Below, one piece after another: positions 26,155 to 35,768 of a DNA stretch of 64,000 bases (the first letter of the stretch is position 1; every line of letters begins with the position of its first letter). This DNA is from VAZQ01 sp963725065. Lineage in GTDB: Bacteria; Pseudomonadota; Alphaproteobacteria; Rhizobiales; Xanthobacteraceae. The notes under the pieces were generated by a model. It was not told where the DNA came from, ran no database searches, and saw only the letters and a program-made list of their open reading frames with translations. Location of the stretch: contig CAVRXD010000009.1 of the NCBI GenBank assembly GCA_963725065.1, positions 62,001 through 126,000 of the forward strand, in the 5' to 3' direction. The translations under genes and the position numbers were made by a program.

Positions 26155-27780
26155 ATGTATGCCCCTCACGTCCTGCCTGCCGCGAGCGACTACGACGCGC
26201 TCTACCGCGCGTTCCGCTGGCAGGTGCCGGCGCACTACAATATCGGTGTCGACGTATGCGACCGCTGGGCCGCCAGCGAACCCGGCCGCATCGCAATCTT
26301 TCACGTGGGCGCAAACGGCGCGGTGCAGGAGATCAGCTACGGTGCGTTGCGCGGGAGCTCGAACCGGCTCGCCAATGCGCTCGCGGCCCATGGCATCAGG
26401 CGTGGTGATCGGGTCGCGATCCTGCTGCCGCAAGCTCCGGCGGTGGCGGCGAGCCACATCGCCATCTACAAGCTCGGCGCGATCGCGCTGCCGTTGGCGA
26501 TCCTGTTCGGGAACGAGGCGATCTCCTATCGCCTGCAGGATTCCGGCGCCCGGGCGCTCATCACCAACGCCCAGGGAGTGGAAAAGCTCGCGGGCGCCCG
26601 CGCCGCCATGCCCGACCTCGAGCTCGTGCTGTCGGTCGATGGCGCGGCGGACGGCGCCGAGGATTTTCACGCGGTACTCGCGCGCGCGGCTGACGAATTC
26701 ACCCCCGTCGCCACCAGGTCCGACGACCCCGCGCTGATGGTCTATACCTCGGGCACGACCGGTCCGCCGAAAGGCGCCCTGCACGCCCATCGTGTGCTGA
26801 TCGGTCATCTTCCCGGCATCGAGTTTCCGCACGAATTCCTGCCGCAACCTGGCGACCGGTTCTGGACCCCGGCGGACTGGGCCTGGGCCGGCGGTCTGCT
26901 CAACGTCCTGCTGCCGGCCCTGCGCTACGGCGTGCCGGTGGTGGCGCAGAAGGTCGAGAAGTTCGATCCCGGAGAGGCCTACGCGCTGATGGCGCGGATG
27001 AGCGTGCGCAACGCCTTCATCCCGCCGACGGCGCTGCGGATGCTGCGCTCGGCACCGCCTCCGACGGCGGGCATGCGCCTGCGCTCGGTCGGCTCGGGCG
27101 GCGAGGCGCTCGGCGCCGAGACCTTTGAATGGGGCAAGTCGGCGCTGGGCGTCACCATCAACGAGTTTTACGGTCAGACCGAGTGCAACCTGGTGCTGGC
27201 GTCATGCGCGGCGCTCGGCGTTTCGCGCGCCGGCGCGATCGGCAAGCCGGTGCCCGGCCACACGGTCGGGGTGATCCGGCCGAACGGCTCGCAATGCGGG
27301 CCGGGCGAGCTCGGACAGATCGCGATCAGGCGGCCCGACCCCGTGATGTTCCTGGAATATTGGGGCAAGCCCGACGCGACCCGCGACAAGTTCATCGGCG
27401 ACTGGATGACCACGGGCGACCAGGGCGTCACCGACGCCGAGGGTTATGTCCAGTTCATCGGCCGCGACGATGATGTCATCACGTCGGCGGGCTACCGCAT
27501 CGGCCCGACCGAGATCGAGGATTGTCTGATCCGGCATCCGGCGGTGGCGCTCGCGGCGGTGGTGGGCAAACCCGATCCGGTGCGGACCGAGATCGTCAAG
27601 GCTTTCATCGTGCTCAAGTCCGGACAGGCGCCGAGCGACGCGCTCGCGGCCGACATCAAGGGCTTCGTCCGGACCCGGCTCTCCGCGCATGAATATCCGC
27701 GCGAGGTCGCCTTCATCGAGCACATGCCGATGACCACGACCGGCAAGGTGATCCGCAGATTGCTGCGGGAGCGAGCATGA
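26155..27780 (+). CDS. Acyl-CoA synthetase (AMP-binding, medium-chain/aromatic type)
   Basis: 541-residue ANL-superfamily ligase that activates a carboxylic acid to its CoA thioester through an acyl-adenylate. The phosphate-binding loop is YTSGTTGPPKGAL (from about residue 197), the adenine motif NEFYGQTECN, the hinge region TTGDQG...GRDDDVITSAGYRIGP, and the catalytic lysine is in TTTGKVIRRLLRE. It resembles the AcsM/benzoate-CoA-ligase branch more than long-chain enzymes. It begins a plus-strand group with a thiamine-diphosphate enzyme and a Bug receptor. The ATG at 26155 has no strong Shine-Dalgarno sequence. Confidence 0.88.
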   Translation: MYAPHVLPAASDYDALYRAFRWQVPAHYNIGVDVCDRWAASEPGRIAIFHVGANGAVQEISYGALRGSSNRLANALAAHGIRRGDRVAILLPQAPAVAASHIAIYKLGAIALPLAILFGNEAISYRLQDSGARALITNAQGVEKLAGARAAMPDLELVLSVDGAADGAEDFHAVLARAADEFTPVATRSDDPALMVYTSGTTGPPKGALHAHRVLIGHLPGIEFPHEFLPQPGDRFWTPADWAWAGGLLNVLLPALRYGVPVVAQKVEKFDPGEAYALMARMSVRNAFIPPTALRMLRSAPPPTAGMRLRSVGSGGEALGAETFEWGKSALGVTINEFYGQTECNLVLASCAALGVSRAGAIGKPVPGHTVGVIRPNGSQCGPGELGQIAIRRPDPVMFLEYWGKPDATRDKFIGDWMTTGDQGVTDAEGYVQFIGRDDDVITSAGYRIGPTEIEDCLIRHPAVALAAVVGKPDPVRTEIVKAFIVLKSGQAPSDALAADIKGFVRTRLSAHEYPREVAFIEHMPMTTTGKVIRRLLRERA

Positions 27781-27916
27781 TGCCGCGCGCGAGCGTTGCG
27801 GCGCATGGCTGCATCGCGTCCGCCCCCGCCACGTGCGAGCCGCCTCGCAAAGCAGAAATGGATGGCATAACCTTCGCGCTATCGCCCAAGAATGGACATC
27901 CCATAACGGACATCCC

Positions 27917-29662
27917 ATGGAAACAGCTGCAAGGCGCAAGACCAACAGCCCGTCCTATTCGACCGCCTATTTTTTCCTGGAGGGGCTCAGCGAGCTCGGG
28001 ATCGAATATCTATTCTGCAATTTCGGCACCGATCACGCGCCGATCATCGAGGAGATCGCGCACCGGCGAAAGCGCGGCGATGCACTCCCCACCATCATCA
28101 CCTGTCCGCACGAAAACACCGCTGCGCACATGGCGGCGGGCTACGCCTTCGTGACTGGACGCGGCCAGGGTGTGCTCGTCCACGTCGACGTCGGAACTGC
28201 GAACACCGCGACGGCGATGCACAACATCTTCCGCAGCCGGTTGCCGGTGCTGCTGATGGCCGGCAAGGCGCCCTACACCACCGGCAACGAGCTGGTCGGC
28301 TCGCGCGACACCTACGTGCACTTCGTGCAGGAGCCGTTCGATCAGGCCAGCCTGGTGCGCCCCTACCTGAAGTGGGAATGGACGCTGCCATCCGGCATCG
28401 TGGTGAAAGAAGCGCTGCGCCGCGCCCACTCCATCATGCAGAGCGATCCGCAGGGGCCGGTCTACCTGATGATGCAGCGGGAGACCCTGACGCAGCCCTG
28501 GAGCGTGGACGACGTTCGCAGCTTCGGCGCCGACCAGCACGGCAGCACCGCCGGCGGCGGCGCCGATCCGAAGCTGGTGTCGCAGCTCGTCGACCGGTTG
28601 CTGGCGGCCAAGAGTCCGATCCTGATCACCGGCTATGCCGGCCGCAGTCCGCGCGCGTCCGAATTGATCACGGAGCTGGCCGAGTTCGCCGGCATCGGCG
28701 TGTTCGAGTCGAACATGACCAACAATATCTCGCACGACAGCCCGTGCTTCCTCGGGTTTACGCCCGACAAGCATCTGCCCAACGCCGACGTGGGCCTGCT
28801 CGTCGATGTCGACGTGCCGTGGTTCCCGAGCGACGTCGAGGCCAATGCGAACACGTTCTGGGCCCATATCGACGTCGACATTCTCAAGCCGGCCTCGCCG
28901 ATGTGGACGTTTCCCGGCCATCTGCGCATGCAGGGCAGCAGCGCGCGCATTCTCGAGCAGGTGGTGGAGGAATTGAAGGCGCGAGCGACCCCCGCTTTCA
29001 CCCAGGCGGCGCAGGGGCGGGTCGCGCGGCTCACCGCCGAGCGCGATGGTCGTCTCGACCGCGCCAGAAAGCTCGCCGCCGACAAGGGCAAGCGGGACGC
29101 GATCAATCCGCACTACCTGTTCGCGGAGCTCGGCAAGCTGCTGGCGCCCGAAGACCTGGTCTTCAACGAAGGCGTCCGTAATGCGGGCGCGGCCCTGATG
29201 CAGATCGATCGGCCACTTCCGGGCACGATCATGCGCGCGGGCGGCGGCGGCCTGGGCTGGTCCGGCGCCATGGCGCTCGGCGCCAAGCTTGCTGCCCCGG
29301 AGCGGCTGATGGTGCAGATCGTGGGCGACGGCAGCTTCTATTTCGGCAGTCCGTGTTCGGTGTTCGCGGTGGCGCAGCATCACAAGCTGCCGATCCTCGC
29401 GATCGTGCTCGACAATTCCGGCTGGTCCGCGGTGAAGGAATCGACCCTGCGGGTGTTCCCCGACGGCGAGGCCAAGTCGGCGAACGAGTTTCAGGCCGGG
29501 CTGATGCCCGGCGTCGAGTTCGGCAAGATCGGCGAAGCGTTCGGCGCCTATGCGGAAAAGCTCGACGATCCCGCCGAGGTGCCGGCGGCGCTCGCGCGCT
29601 GTGTGAAGGAGGTGCGCGGCGGCCGCTCCGCGATCCTGCACGCCCGGGTGACGCCGCTGTGA
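27917..29662 (+). CDS. Thiamine-diphosphate-dependent enzyme, acetolactate synthase/2-oxoacid decarboxylase type
   Basis: 581-residue enzyme of the ThDP decarboxylase/lyase superfamily. The activating glutamate is in CPHENTAAHMAAGYA, the central domain runs from about 200 to 340, and the cofactor motif reads IVGDGSFYFGSP to VLDNSG with the usual GDG...N spacing. The ATG at 27917 is followed by METAARRK; upstream in-frame starts are in a poor region. A 10-bp direct repeat (GGACATCCCA) overlaps the start. Substrate not determinable; the adjacent CoA ligase raises the possibility of a 2-hydroxyacyl-CoA lyase or oxalyl-CoA-type reaction (inference). Confidence 0.85.
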   Translation: METAARRKTNSPSYSTAYFFLEGLSELGIEYLFCNFGTDHAPIIEEIAHRRKRGDALPTIITCPHENTAAHMAAGYAFVTGRGQGVLVHVDVGTANTATAMHNIFRSRLPVLLMAGKAPYTTGNELVGSRDTYVHFVQEPFDQASLVRPYLKWEWTLPSGIVVKEALRRAHSIMQSDPQGPVYLMMQRETLTQPWSVDDVRSFGADQHGSTAGGGADPKLVSQLVDRLLAAKSPILITGYAGRSPRASELITELAEFAGIGVFESNMTNNISHDSPCFLGFTPDKHLPNADVGLLVDVDVPWFPSDVEANANTFWAHIDVDILKPASPMWTFPGHLRMQGSSARILEQVVEELKARATPAFTQAAQGRVARLTAERDGRLDRARKLAADKGKRDAINPHYLFAELGKLLAPEDLVFNEGVRNAGAALMQIDRPLPGTIMRAGGGGLGWSGAMALGAKLAAPERLMVQIVGDGSFYFGSPCSVFAVAQHHKLPILAIVLDNSGWSAVKESTLRVFPDGEAKSANEFQAGLMPGVEFGKIGEAFGAYAEKLDDPAEVPAALARCVKEVRGGRSAILHARVTPL

Positions 29663-29753
29663 TCTGCCGCCTCGTGCTGAACAGCGTTGCGAAGCGACGC
29701 GGCTCGAAGCATCGTAGGCGGGCCATGGCCGACTTGCGCGCTTAACAATGAAA

Positions 29754-29773
29754 ATCCCGGGCTAACCCGGGAT
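29754..29773 (+). terminator. First hairpin of a tandem pair
   Basis: Perfect inverted repeat ATCCCGGG / CCCGGGAT with a 4-nt loop, 91 bp after the thiamine-diphosphate enzyme stop. It lies before the Bug gene and may terminate or attenuate transcription between them. Confidence 0.55.
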
Positions 29774-29791
29774 CAATCGTCGCCTACTCTT

Positions 29792-29813
29792 CGAGACGCG
29801 CTCTCGCGTCTCG
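29792..29813 (+). terminator. Second hairpin of a tandem pair
   Basis: Perfect inverted repeat CGAGACGCG / CGCGTCTCG with a CTCT loop, 18 bp after the first hairpin and 30 bp before the Bug start codon. Its proximity to the Bug gene makes a leader structure another possibility. Confidence 0.5.
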
Positions 29814-29843
29814 TCGGGGTAAGGGCGCGGAGAGGGAGGACTG

Positions 29844-30809
29844 ATGCATAAGTTCGCGGGACCAGCAGTGCTCGCCGTCATGATCACCTGGGCTGCGACG
29901 CTGGCGCCGGCGCAGCCCGCGCGCTATCCCAGCCGCACGATCGAGATCGTGGTGGCCTACGGCCCCGGCGGCTCGACCGATCTGGTGGCGCGTGCGCTGG
30001 CGCAGAAGTTTCAGGATCGTCTCGGTCAGTCGGTGGTCGTGCTCAACAAAGCCGGCGGCAGCGGCACGGTCGGCGCCGCGCTCGCGGCGCGCGCCAATCC
30101 CGACGGCCATACGCTCTATGTCGGCTACACCTCGGAGACGGTGATCGTGCCGCCGCTGGTCAAGAACGCCAAATATTCCATCGACGACTTCGAGCCGATC
30201 GCGATCACCGGGCTGGTGCCGCTGGTGCTGATCACATCGAAGAACATTCGCGCCAACACCGTGCGCGAGCTGATCGAGGAATTGCGCGCCGCGCCCGGGA
30301 AGTTCACCTTCGGCGGCGGCATCGCGAGCCCGCCCCACGTCATGGGCGCATGGTTCAACCGCCTCAACAATCTCACCGTCACCCATGTGCCCTATCGCGG
30401 CGGCGGGCAGGCCGTGGCCGACGTGATCGGCGGCCACATCGACATGTTCTATGCCGGCCTCGCCGCCGCCAAGGGCGCGATCGATTCCGGTGCGGTCAAG
30501 CCGCTGGCGGTGACCGGCGACGCGCGCTCGCCCGCGCTCCCGAACGTGCCGACCTTCAAGGAGGCCGGCGTGACGGATTTCGACCTCGTCAGCTGGAACG
30601 TGCTGCTTGCGCCCAAGGGGACGCCAGCTCCGATCCTTGCGCTCCTGCGCCAGGAGACCGCGCTTGCGCTCGACGATCCCAAAGTCCGCGAGCTCTATGC
30701 AACACAGGGCGTGGAAGCGAGTCCGAGCCAGGACGTGAAGGCTTTCCTCGTCAAGGAGCGCGACAATTTTGGCCGGGTGGTACGCAGCCTGGGCATCACG
30801 ATGGAGTAG
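29844..30809 (+). CDS. Bug/TctC-family binding protein
   Basis: 321-residue periplasmic receptor. A signal peptide ending near LAPAQPARYP is followed by IEIVVAYGPGGSTDLVARAL and NKAGGSGTVGAALAARANPDG, the family signatures, and the late LPNVPTFKEAGVTDFDLVSW. GGAGGA lies just upstream of the ATG. It is likely the receptor for the acid processed by the upstream ligase and thiamine-diphosphate enzyme, although two hairpins separate them. No TctA/B genes are nearby. It is convergent with livG. Confidence 0.88.
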   Translation: MHKFAGPAVLAVMITWAATLAPAQPARYPSRTIEIVVAYGPGGSTDLVARALAQKFQDRLGQSVVVLNKAGGSGTVGAALAARANPDGHTLYVGYTSETVIVPPLVKNAKYSIDDFEPIAITGLVPLVLITSKNIRANTVRELIEELRAAPGKFTFGGGIASPPHVMGAWFNRLNNLTVTHVPYRGGGQAVADVIGGHIDMFYAGLAAAKGAIDSGAVKPLAVTGDARSPALPNVPTFKEAGVTDFDLVSWNVLLAPKGTPAPILALLRQETALALDDPKVRELYATQGVEASPSQDVKAFLVKERDNFGRVVRSLGITME

Positions 30810-30905
30810 GACATCGTCCGCGAGCGCGACTGATCGCCAACGGCCAAGATGATCCTGCGAAGGAGGGAAGGCCGTGTGCGGACGCCGGCGTTCACGCAAG
30901 TGAAC

Positions 30906-31676
30906 CTAAGCCAGCGGCGCGACCGTGCCGATATAGGCGGCGATGACGCGAGGATCCTTCAGCACGTCAGCGGGGGCGCCCTCGGCCAGCGTCCGTCCGT
31001 AATCGAGGACGTGGATACGATCGGCGAGATCGGCCACCATCTGGAGGTCGTGCTCGATCCAGATCATGGTGATGCCGAGTTGGTGCTTGATGCGCAGGAT
31101 GAAGCGCGCCAAGTCCTCGCGCTCGTCACGATTGAGCCCGGCCGACGGCTCGTCAAGCATCAGGATCGTCGGCTCGAGCGCCAAGGCGCGCGCGAAGCCG
31201 ACGAGCTTCTGGATCCCGAACGGCAGGCCGGCGACGGGCGCGTGGCGATAACGCTCGAGCTCGACGAACTCGATGATGCGCTCGACCGCCTCGCGGTGGC
31301 GCATCTCTTCGCGCCGCACGCCCGGAAGAAAGAGCATCTCGGCCAGCGGGTTGGTGCGGATGCGCGCGTGCCGCCCGGTCAACAGATTGTCCAGCACCGA
31401 CATTTGCGCGAACAACTCACCGTGCTGAAATGTGCGCGCGAGCCCGAGCCGGGCGATCTCGTGCGGCGCGCGGCCTGCGATATCGTTGCCGCGCACGCGG
31501 ATCGCACCCTCGCCGTGGTAGATGCCGCTTACGCAATTGAGCACGCTGGTCTTGCCGGCGCCGTTCGGGCCGATCAGCGCGAACAGCTCGCCCGCTTCCA
31601 CCGCGAGCGACACGCCATCGAGGACCGTGAGTCCGCCGAAGCGCAACGTGAGGCGGTCGAGCGCGAGCTCAGCCAT
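30906..31676 (-). CDS. livG: Branched-chain-type ABC transporter ATPase LivG
   Basis: 256-residue LivG-type ATPase. Walker A is GPNGAGKTSVLN, Walker B ILMLDEPSAGLN and the H-loop IWIEHDLQMVADLAD. The signature segment is atypical: LPFGIQKLVGFARAL replaces the more common LSYGxQRRLExARAL, a variation often tolerated in this family. The start overlaps livF by 8 bp. It is the last gene of the livKHMFG operon; transport could be of aromatic, short-chain or amino acids. Confidence 0.92.
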   Translation of the reverse strand: MAELALDRLTLRFGGLTVLDGVSLAVEAGELFALIGPNGAGKTSVLNCVSGIYHGEGAIRVRGNDIAGRAPHEIARLGLARTFQHGELFAQMSVLDNLLTGRHARIRTNPLAEMLFLPGVRREEMRHREAVERIIEFVELERYRHAPVAGLPFGIQKLVGFARALALEPTILMLDEPSAGLNRDEREDLARFILRIKHQLGITMIWIEHDLQMVADLADRIHVLDYGRTLAEGAPADVLKDPRVIAAYIGTVAPLA

Positions 31677-32472
31677 ACCACCTCCGGCTGCGGCGATATT
31701 GCTTCACGTCGCGATAATTCCTGCGCTCGCCGCTCTTGGAACCGAGATAGAACTCCTGGATGTCGGGATGGCTGCGCAGGCGCGCGGCGGTGCCGTCGAG
31801 CACGATCCGGCCGTTCTCCATCACGTAGCCGTAGTCGGCGATCTCCAGCGCCACGGTCGCGCTCTGTTCGACGATGAGGATGGTGATGCCGAGCTCGCGC
31901 CGGATTTCGATCAGCCGGCGCAGCAGATCTTCCACCACGACCGGGGCGAGGCCGAGCGAGAGCTCGTCGACCAGCAGCAGCTCGGGCCGGCAGACGATGG
32001 CGCTCGCGAGCGCCAGCATCTGCCGCTCGCCGCCGGACAGCAGCCCGCCGATGCGGGTCTTGAGCTCGCCGAGCCGGGGAAAGAACTGGTAGACCAGCGC
32101 TTCGCGCCGCCGGTGCTCCGCATGCGACGTCCCGCGCGGCACCGGCGCGACGAGGTTCTCCGCCACGGTGAGGTTGGGAAACACCTTGTCGCGCTCGGGC
32201 ACCAGCACGATGCCGCGCCGCGTATTCTCGTGCGGCGGCCGGTTTTCGATGCGCGTCCCCTTGAAGCTGATCGTGCCTTCGGTCACACGCGCGTCGTCGA
32301 GGCCGAGGAAGCCCGAGATCGCCCGCAGCGTCGTGCTCTTGCCGGCGCCGTTCGTCCCCAGCAGCGCGACGATCTGCCCCGCCTCGACCGCGAGCGTGAT
32401 GCCCTGCACCGCGGTGATGGACCGCTTGTAGACCACTTCGAGCTTCTCGATCGCCAACAGCGTGCCGGTCAT
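31669..32472 (-). CDS. livF: Branched-chain-type ABC transporter ATPase LivF
   Basis: 267-residue ATPase. Walker A is GTNGAGKSTTLR, the signature LLSGGERQMLALASAI and Walker B LLLVDELSLGLAP, with glutamate replacing the usual Asp-Glu-Pro proline. The His-loop region ILIVEQSATVALEI has Glu-Gln in place of histidine, as in known LivF proteins. The chosen ATG at 32472 shares one base with the livM stop. The tail after FYLGSKSGERRNYRD is longer than usual and basic. Confidence 0.92.
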   Translation of the reverse strand: MTGTLLAIEKLEVVYKRSITAVQGITLAVEAGQIVALLGTNGAGKSTTLRAISGFLGLDDARVTEGTISFKGTRIENRPPHENTRRGIVLVPERDKVFPNLTVAENLVAPVPRGTSHAEHRRREALVYQFFPRLGELKTRIGGLLSGGERQMLALASAIVCRPELLLVDELSLGLAPVVVEDLLRRLIEIRRELGITILIVEQSATVALEIADYGYVMENGRIVLDGTAARLRSHPDIQEFYLGSKSGERRNYRDVKQYRRSRRWYG

Positions 32473-33548
32473 CAGCGCGATCCCGACGCGGAGCGGTGCT
32501 TGAACGGCCACAGCAGGAAGTAGCTCTGGATGCGATGCCAGATGCCGACGAGCCCGAGCGGTTCGAAGATCAGGAACAGGATCATCACGAATCCGAACCC
32601 GGCGTAGTTCACCGCGAACAGCAGGCTGGCATAGCGTTGCGCGCCCGGAAGCGAGAGCAGGCCGGTTTCGATGATGTATGGAAAGAGAGTGACGAAGGTC
32701 GCGCCAAGCAGCGCACCGAGCAGCGAGCCCATGCCGCCGATGATCACCATGGCCAGGTACTGGATGGTGAGGAACAGGGAGAACGCCTCGACCGAGACGA
32801 AGCCGCGGTAATAGGCGAACAGCGCGCCCGCCACCGCGGTGATCGCCGAGCTGATGACGAAGGCCAGCAGCTTGTAGCCGGCAATGCTGATGCCGAGCGC
32901 CTCGGCGACGGTTTCGTGCGCGCGGATCGCGCGCCAGGCCCGGCCGCTGCGCGCGCGCAGCAGGTTGACGCAGAGCAGCAACGTCGTCGCCGCCGCCGCC
33001 AGGAGGATAAAGTACCAGATCCGGCCGTCGGTGATGGCAAAGCCGCCGAGCGTGGGCGGATCGATCACGATGCCGGTGGAGAACCCGCGCCGCGATTCAT
33101 ACTCGCCGCCGAGATAGATCACCACGAAGTGCAGCGCCAGGGTGCTGACCGCGAGGTAGAGCCCGCGCAGGCGCAGCGACGGCAAGCCGAAGATGATCCC
33201 CAGCAATGCGCCGACCAGAGCGGCGCACGGCAGCGTGATCCAGAACGGGGCATTGGTTTCCCGGAACAGGATCCCGACCGTGAACGCGCCCGCCGCCATC
33301 AGGCCGGCGTGTCCGAGCGAGATCTGGCCGGCATAGCCGGTGAGCAGCATCAGCGAGAGCGCGCCGACGCAGGCGAGAAAAACCTGGCAGGCGAGATCGA
33401 GCTGGAATGCCGAGGCCGCGAAAGGAAACGCCAGCAGCGCCAGGATGAACACGCCGAGACTGGTGCGTTCGAGCCGGGTTCCGACCAGCGCGAGGTCCTG
33501 CGCGTAGCTGGTGCGGAAGTAGCCGCTGGCGCGCGGTGCCCTAGACAC
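32472..33548 (-). CDS. livM: Branched-chain-type ABC permease LivM
   Basis: 358-residue inner-membrane permease. The GYAGQISLGHAGLMAAGAF motif and GLPSLRLRGLYLAVSTLAL are diagnostic, as is the cytoplasmic loop RAWRAIRAHETVAEALGISI that contacts the ATPase. About nine helices are apparent. It overlaps livH by 8 bp and livF by 1 bp, giving tight translational coupling. Confidence 0.93.
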   Translation of the reverse strand: MSRAPRASGYFRTSYAQDLALVGTRLERTSLGVFILALLAFPFAASAFQLDLACQVFLACVGALSLMLLTGYAGQISLGHAGLMAAGAFTVGILFRETNAPFWITLPCAALVGALLGIIFGLPSLRLRGLYLAVSTLALHFVVIYLGGEYESRRGFSTGIVIDPPTLGGFAITDGRIWYFILLAAAATTLLLCVNLLRARSGRAWRAIRAHETVAEALGISIAGYKLLAFVISSAITAVAGALFAYYRGFVSVEAFSLFLTIQYLAMVIIGGMGSLLGALLGATFVTLFPYIIETGLLSLPGAQRYASLLFAVNYAGFGFVMILFLIFEPLGLVGIWHRIQSYFLLWPFKHRSASGSR

Positions 33549-34413
33549 GGTCGAGTTCCTCGCGGGTGCCGAACAAGCCCCAGGGCCGCACGATCAGCAT
33601 GGCAATCAGCACGAGGAACGGCACCACGTCGGACAGCAGCGGATCGATATAGTGGATGGCAAGCACCTCGGCGGCGGCCACGATGAGCGAGCCGAGGAGG
33701 GCGCCGATGAGACTGTCGAGGCCTCCGACCAGCGCCGGTGCAAACGCCTTGAGCCCGATCACCACCATGGTCTGGTCGAGGCCGGAATCGAGCGCGATGA
33801 GCATGCCTGCGATCGATCCGCTCAGGCTCGAAAGCGCCCAGGCCAGCGCGTAGATTGCATTCAGGTTGACGCCGCGCTGCGCCGCCAGCAGCGGATTCTG
33901 TCCGGCCGCGCGCATGCGCACGCCCCAGCGGCCGAAACGCAGGAACGCGAACAGCCCGCCATAGACCACGGCGGTCATGATCACCATCAGCGCGGCGCAG
34001 GCCGAAATTCGCGCCCCGCCGATGAGCTCGATCGAGGGGTTGGAGAATCCGAGCGCCTCTAGCGGACGCTGCTGCGCTGCCGACCAGATCAACACGATCA
34101 GGCCGCGCAGCAGAATGCCGATCGCGATGGTCGTGAGGATGGCTGCCAGCACCATCTCTCCGGTCATCTTGCGCATCAGAAGGACGTAGACGAGGACGCC
34201 GATGGTTAGGCTCATCACCACCGCCACGGCGATCGCCGTGAGCGGGTTGCCGACGAACAGCGAGGCGCTGGTGAACAGCATATAGGCGCCGAGCATGGCG
34301 ATCTCGCCGTGCGCCATGTTCAACACCCGGCTCACGCGATAGATCAGCACGTAGCCGCAGGCGAGCAGCGCATAGATCGCCGACAGCACGATGATATTGA
34401 CGATGAGCTGCAC
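33541..34413 (-). CDS. livH: Branched-chain-type ABC permease LivH
   Basis: 290-residue permease partner of LivM. It starts with a first helix (MQLIVNIIVLSAIYALLACG) and shows the conserved VLNMAHGEIAMLGAYMLF, the ATPase-contact loop RWGVRMRAAGQNPLLAAQRG and the SLSGSIAGML helix. The intergenic gap of about 137 bp between the binding-protein gene and livH contains no other gene. Confidence 0.93.
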   Translation of the reverse strand: MQLIVNIIVLSAIYALLACGYVLIYRVSRVLNMAHGEIAMLGAYMLFTSASLFVGNPLTAIAVAVVMSLTIGVLVYVLLMRKMTGEMVLAAILTTIAIGILLRGLIVLIWSAAQQRPLEALGFSNPSIELIGGARISACAALMVIMTAVVYGGLFAFLRFGRWGVRMRAAGQNPLLAAQRGVNLNAIYALAWALSSLSGSIAGMLIALDSGLDQTMVVIGLKAFAPALVGGLDSLIGALLGSLIVAAAEVLAIHYIDPLLSDVVPFLVLIAMLIVRPWGLFGTREELDRV

Positions 34414-34550
34414 GGACTGACGCTTTCGCGGTCATTCCGGGGCGCGGGCGAAGTCCGCGAGCCCGGAATCCATAAACTCAGGTTGGGGGTTCTGGATCCC
34501 GGCTTCCCGTACCGAACGCGGGCCCCGGCATGTCCGGTTCTGCGCGCCCG

Positions 34551-35711
34551 TCACTTCACGTCATACGGTACCCAATCCTTGGCCACGGCGATGGCCGACT
34601 TCGCAGGATCCCAGTGGTAGACCCGATAGTACTGGCGGGTGCGGAAATGGTTGTCCTTGCTCCACTCGATCGGTCCGCCGCGCAGGCCTTGGGTATCGAC
34701 CTTCACATTCTCCATCGCCGCGCGGATCTTGGCGGCGTCGGCCGGCCACCCCGCGTTCTTGAGCACCGCCTCCAGCACCATGCCGCCGATCCACCCCTCG
34801 GTCAGCTGCTCCGCCGGATAACGCACGTTGCCCTTCTTGGCCTCGTCCACGATCTGCTTGTGGATGGCGAGATTGTCCTGGAACAGGGAGTTGGCGCCGA
34901 TCACGTAGAACTTCGGATCCTTGATGCGGGCCAATTCGCCCTCGGCCTCGATGTGAGCCCAGGTGATGTAGTCGCCCTGCCAGCCCAGCCTGCGCAGCGC
35001 CTCGAAGGTCTTCACTTGCGTCACCCATGGCGCCCAGGAAAATATCCAGTTCGGGTTGGCGTCCTTGAGCTTGGTGGCGAACGGCGTGTAGTCCGCGGTC
35101 GGTGGCGGAATGACTTCCTTGTCGACCGCAGTCATGCCCATGGTCTTGGCCTGCTCCTCGGCATAGTCGATTTCACCGCGCGAGAGCGGGATCGCCATGG
35201 CGGCAAACCCGATCCGCACCGGCTCCTTCGCCGTCTCCTTGATGAAGGCGAGCGTGGCGCGGCTGTCGTAGCCGCCGGCATAGGCGGTGGTGCAGAACTG
35301 CAGCGCTTCGGCCGGCGGGTAGACTTCCTTCGGGCAGACCGCGCCCATGAGCATGAGCGGCACGTTGGCCCGCTTGGTCTCGGCGATGACGGGGGCGTAG
35401 GTGGACGACAGGCTCGACAGCACCATGAGGCGCACATTGTCCTGGGTCAGGAGCCGCTTGGCATTGGCGGCGGCCTTCGAGGGCTCGGCCTGGTCGTCGA
35501 GCACGATCAACTGGATCTTCTTGCCGTTGACGCCGCCGCCGGCGTTGAGACGATCGACATAGAGGCGCAAGCCCTCGATCGGCGGAGCATTGGTGCCCGC
35601 CGCCGGCCCGGTGAGCGCGCCGCTGACGCCGACGACGTAACTCTCTTGCGCCGCGGCCGGCCACGCCAGCGCCGCAGCGACCAGTGCGCCCATGAGACTT
35701 GGTCTCAGCAT
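34551..35711 (-). CDS. LivK-type ABC substrate-binding protein
   Basis: 386-residue type I periplasmic binding protein. The signal peptide ends at AWPAAAQESY; the first lobe opens with YVVGVSGALTGPAAGTNAPP and the hinge stretch IQLIVLDDQAEPSKAAANAK. The ATG at 35711 has GGGAGGAC at a perfect distance. It heads livHMFG and follows the acyl-CoA synthetase by 57 bp, suggesting that the imported compound becomes a CoA thioester. The ligand class (amino acid, aromatic or fatty acid) is unknown. Confidence 0.9.
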   Translation of the reverse strand: MLRPSLMGALVAAALAWPAAAQESYVVGVSGALTGPAAGTNAPPIEGLRLYVDRLNAGGGVNGKKIQLIVLDDQAEPSKAAANAKRLLTQDNVRLMVLSSLSSTYAPVIAETKRANVPLMLMGAVCPKEVYPPAEALQFCTTAYAGGYDSRATLAFIKETAKEPVRIGFAAMAIPLSRGEIDYAEEQAKTMGMTAVDKEVIPPPTADYTPFATKLKDANPNWIFSWAPWVTQVKTFEALRRLGWQGDYITWAHIEAEGELARIKDPKFYVIGANSLFQDNLAIHKQIVDEAKKGNVRYPAEQLTEGWIGGMVLEAVLKNAGWPADAAKIRAAMENVKVDTQGLRGGPIEWSKDNHFRTRQYYRVYHWDPAKSAIAVAKDWVPYDVK

Positions 35712-35768
35712 TCGTTTGTCCTCCCTCGTTGAGCGAAATGTCACGCGGACTCCGCCGCGATGCCATTG

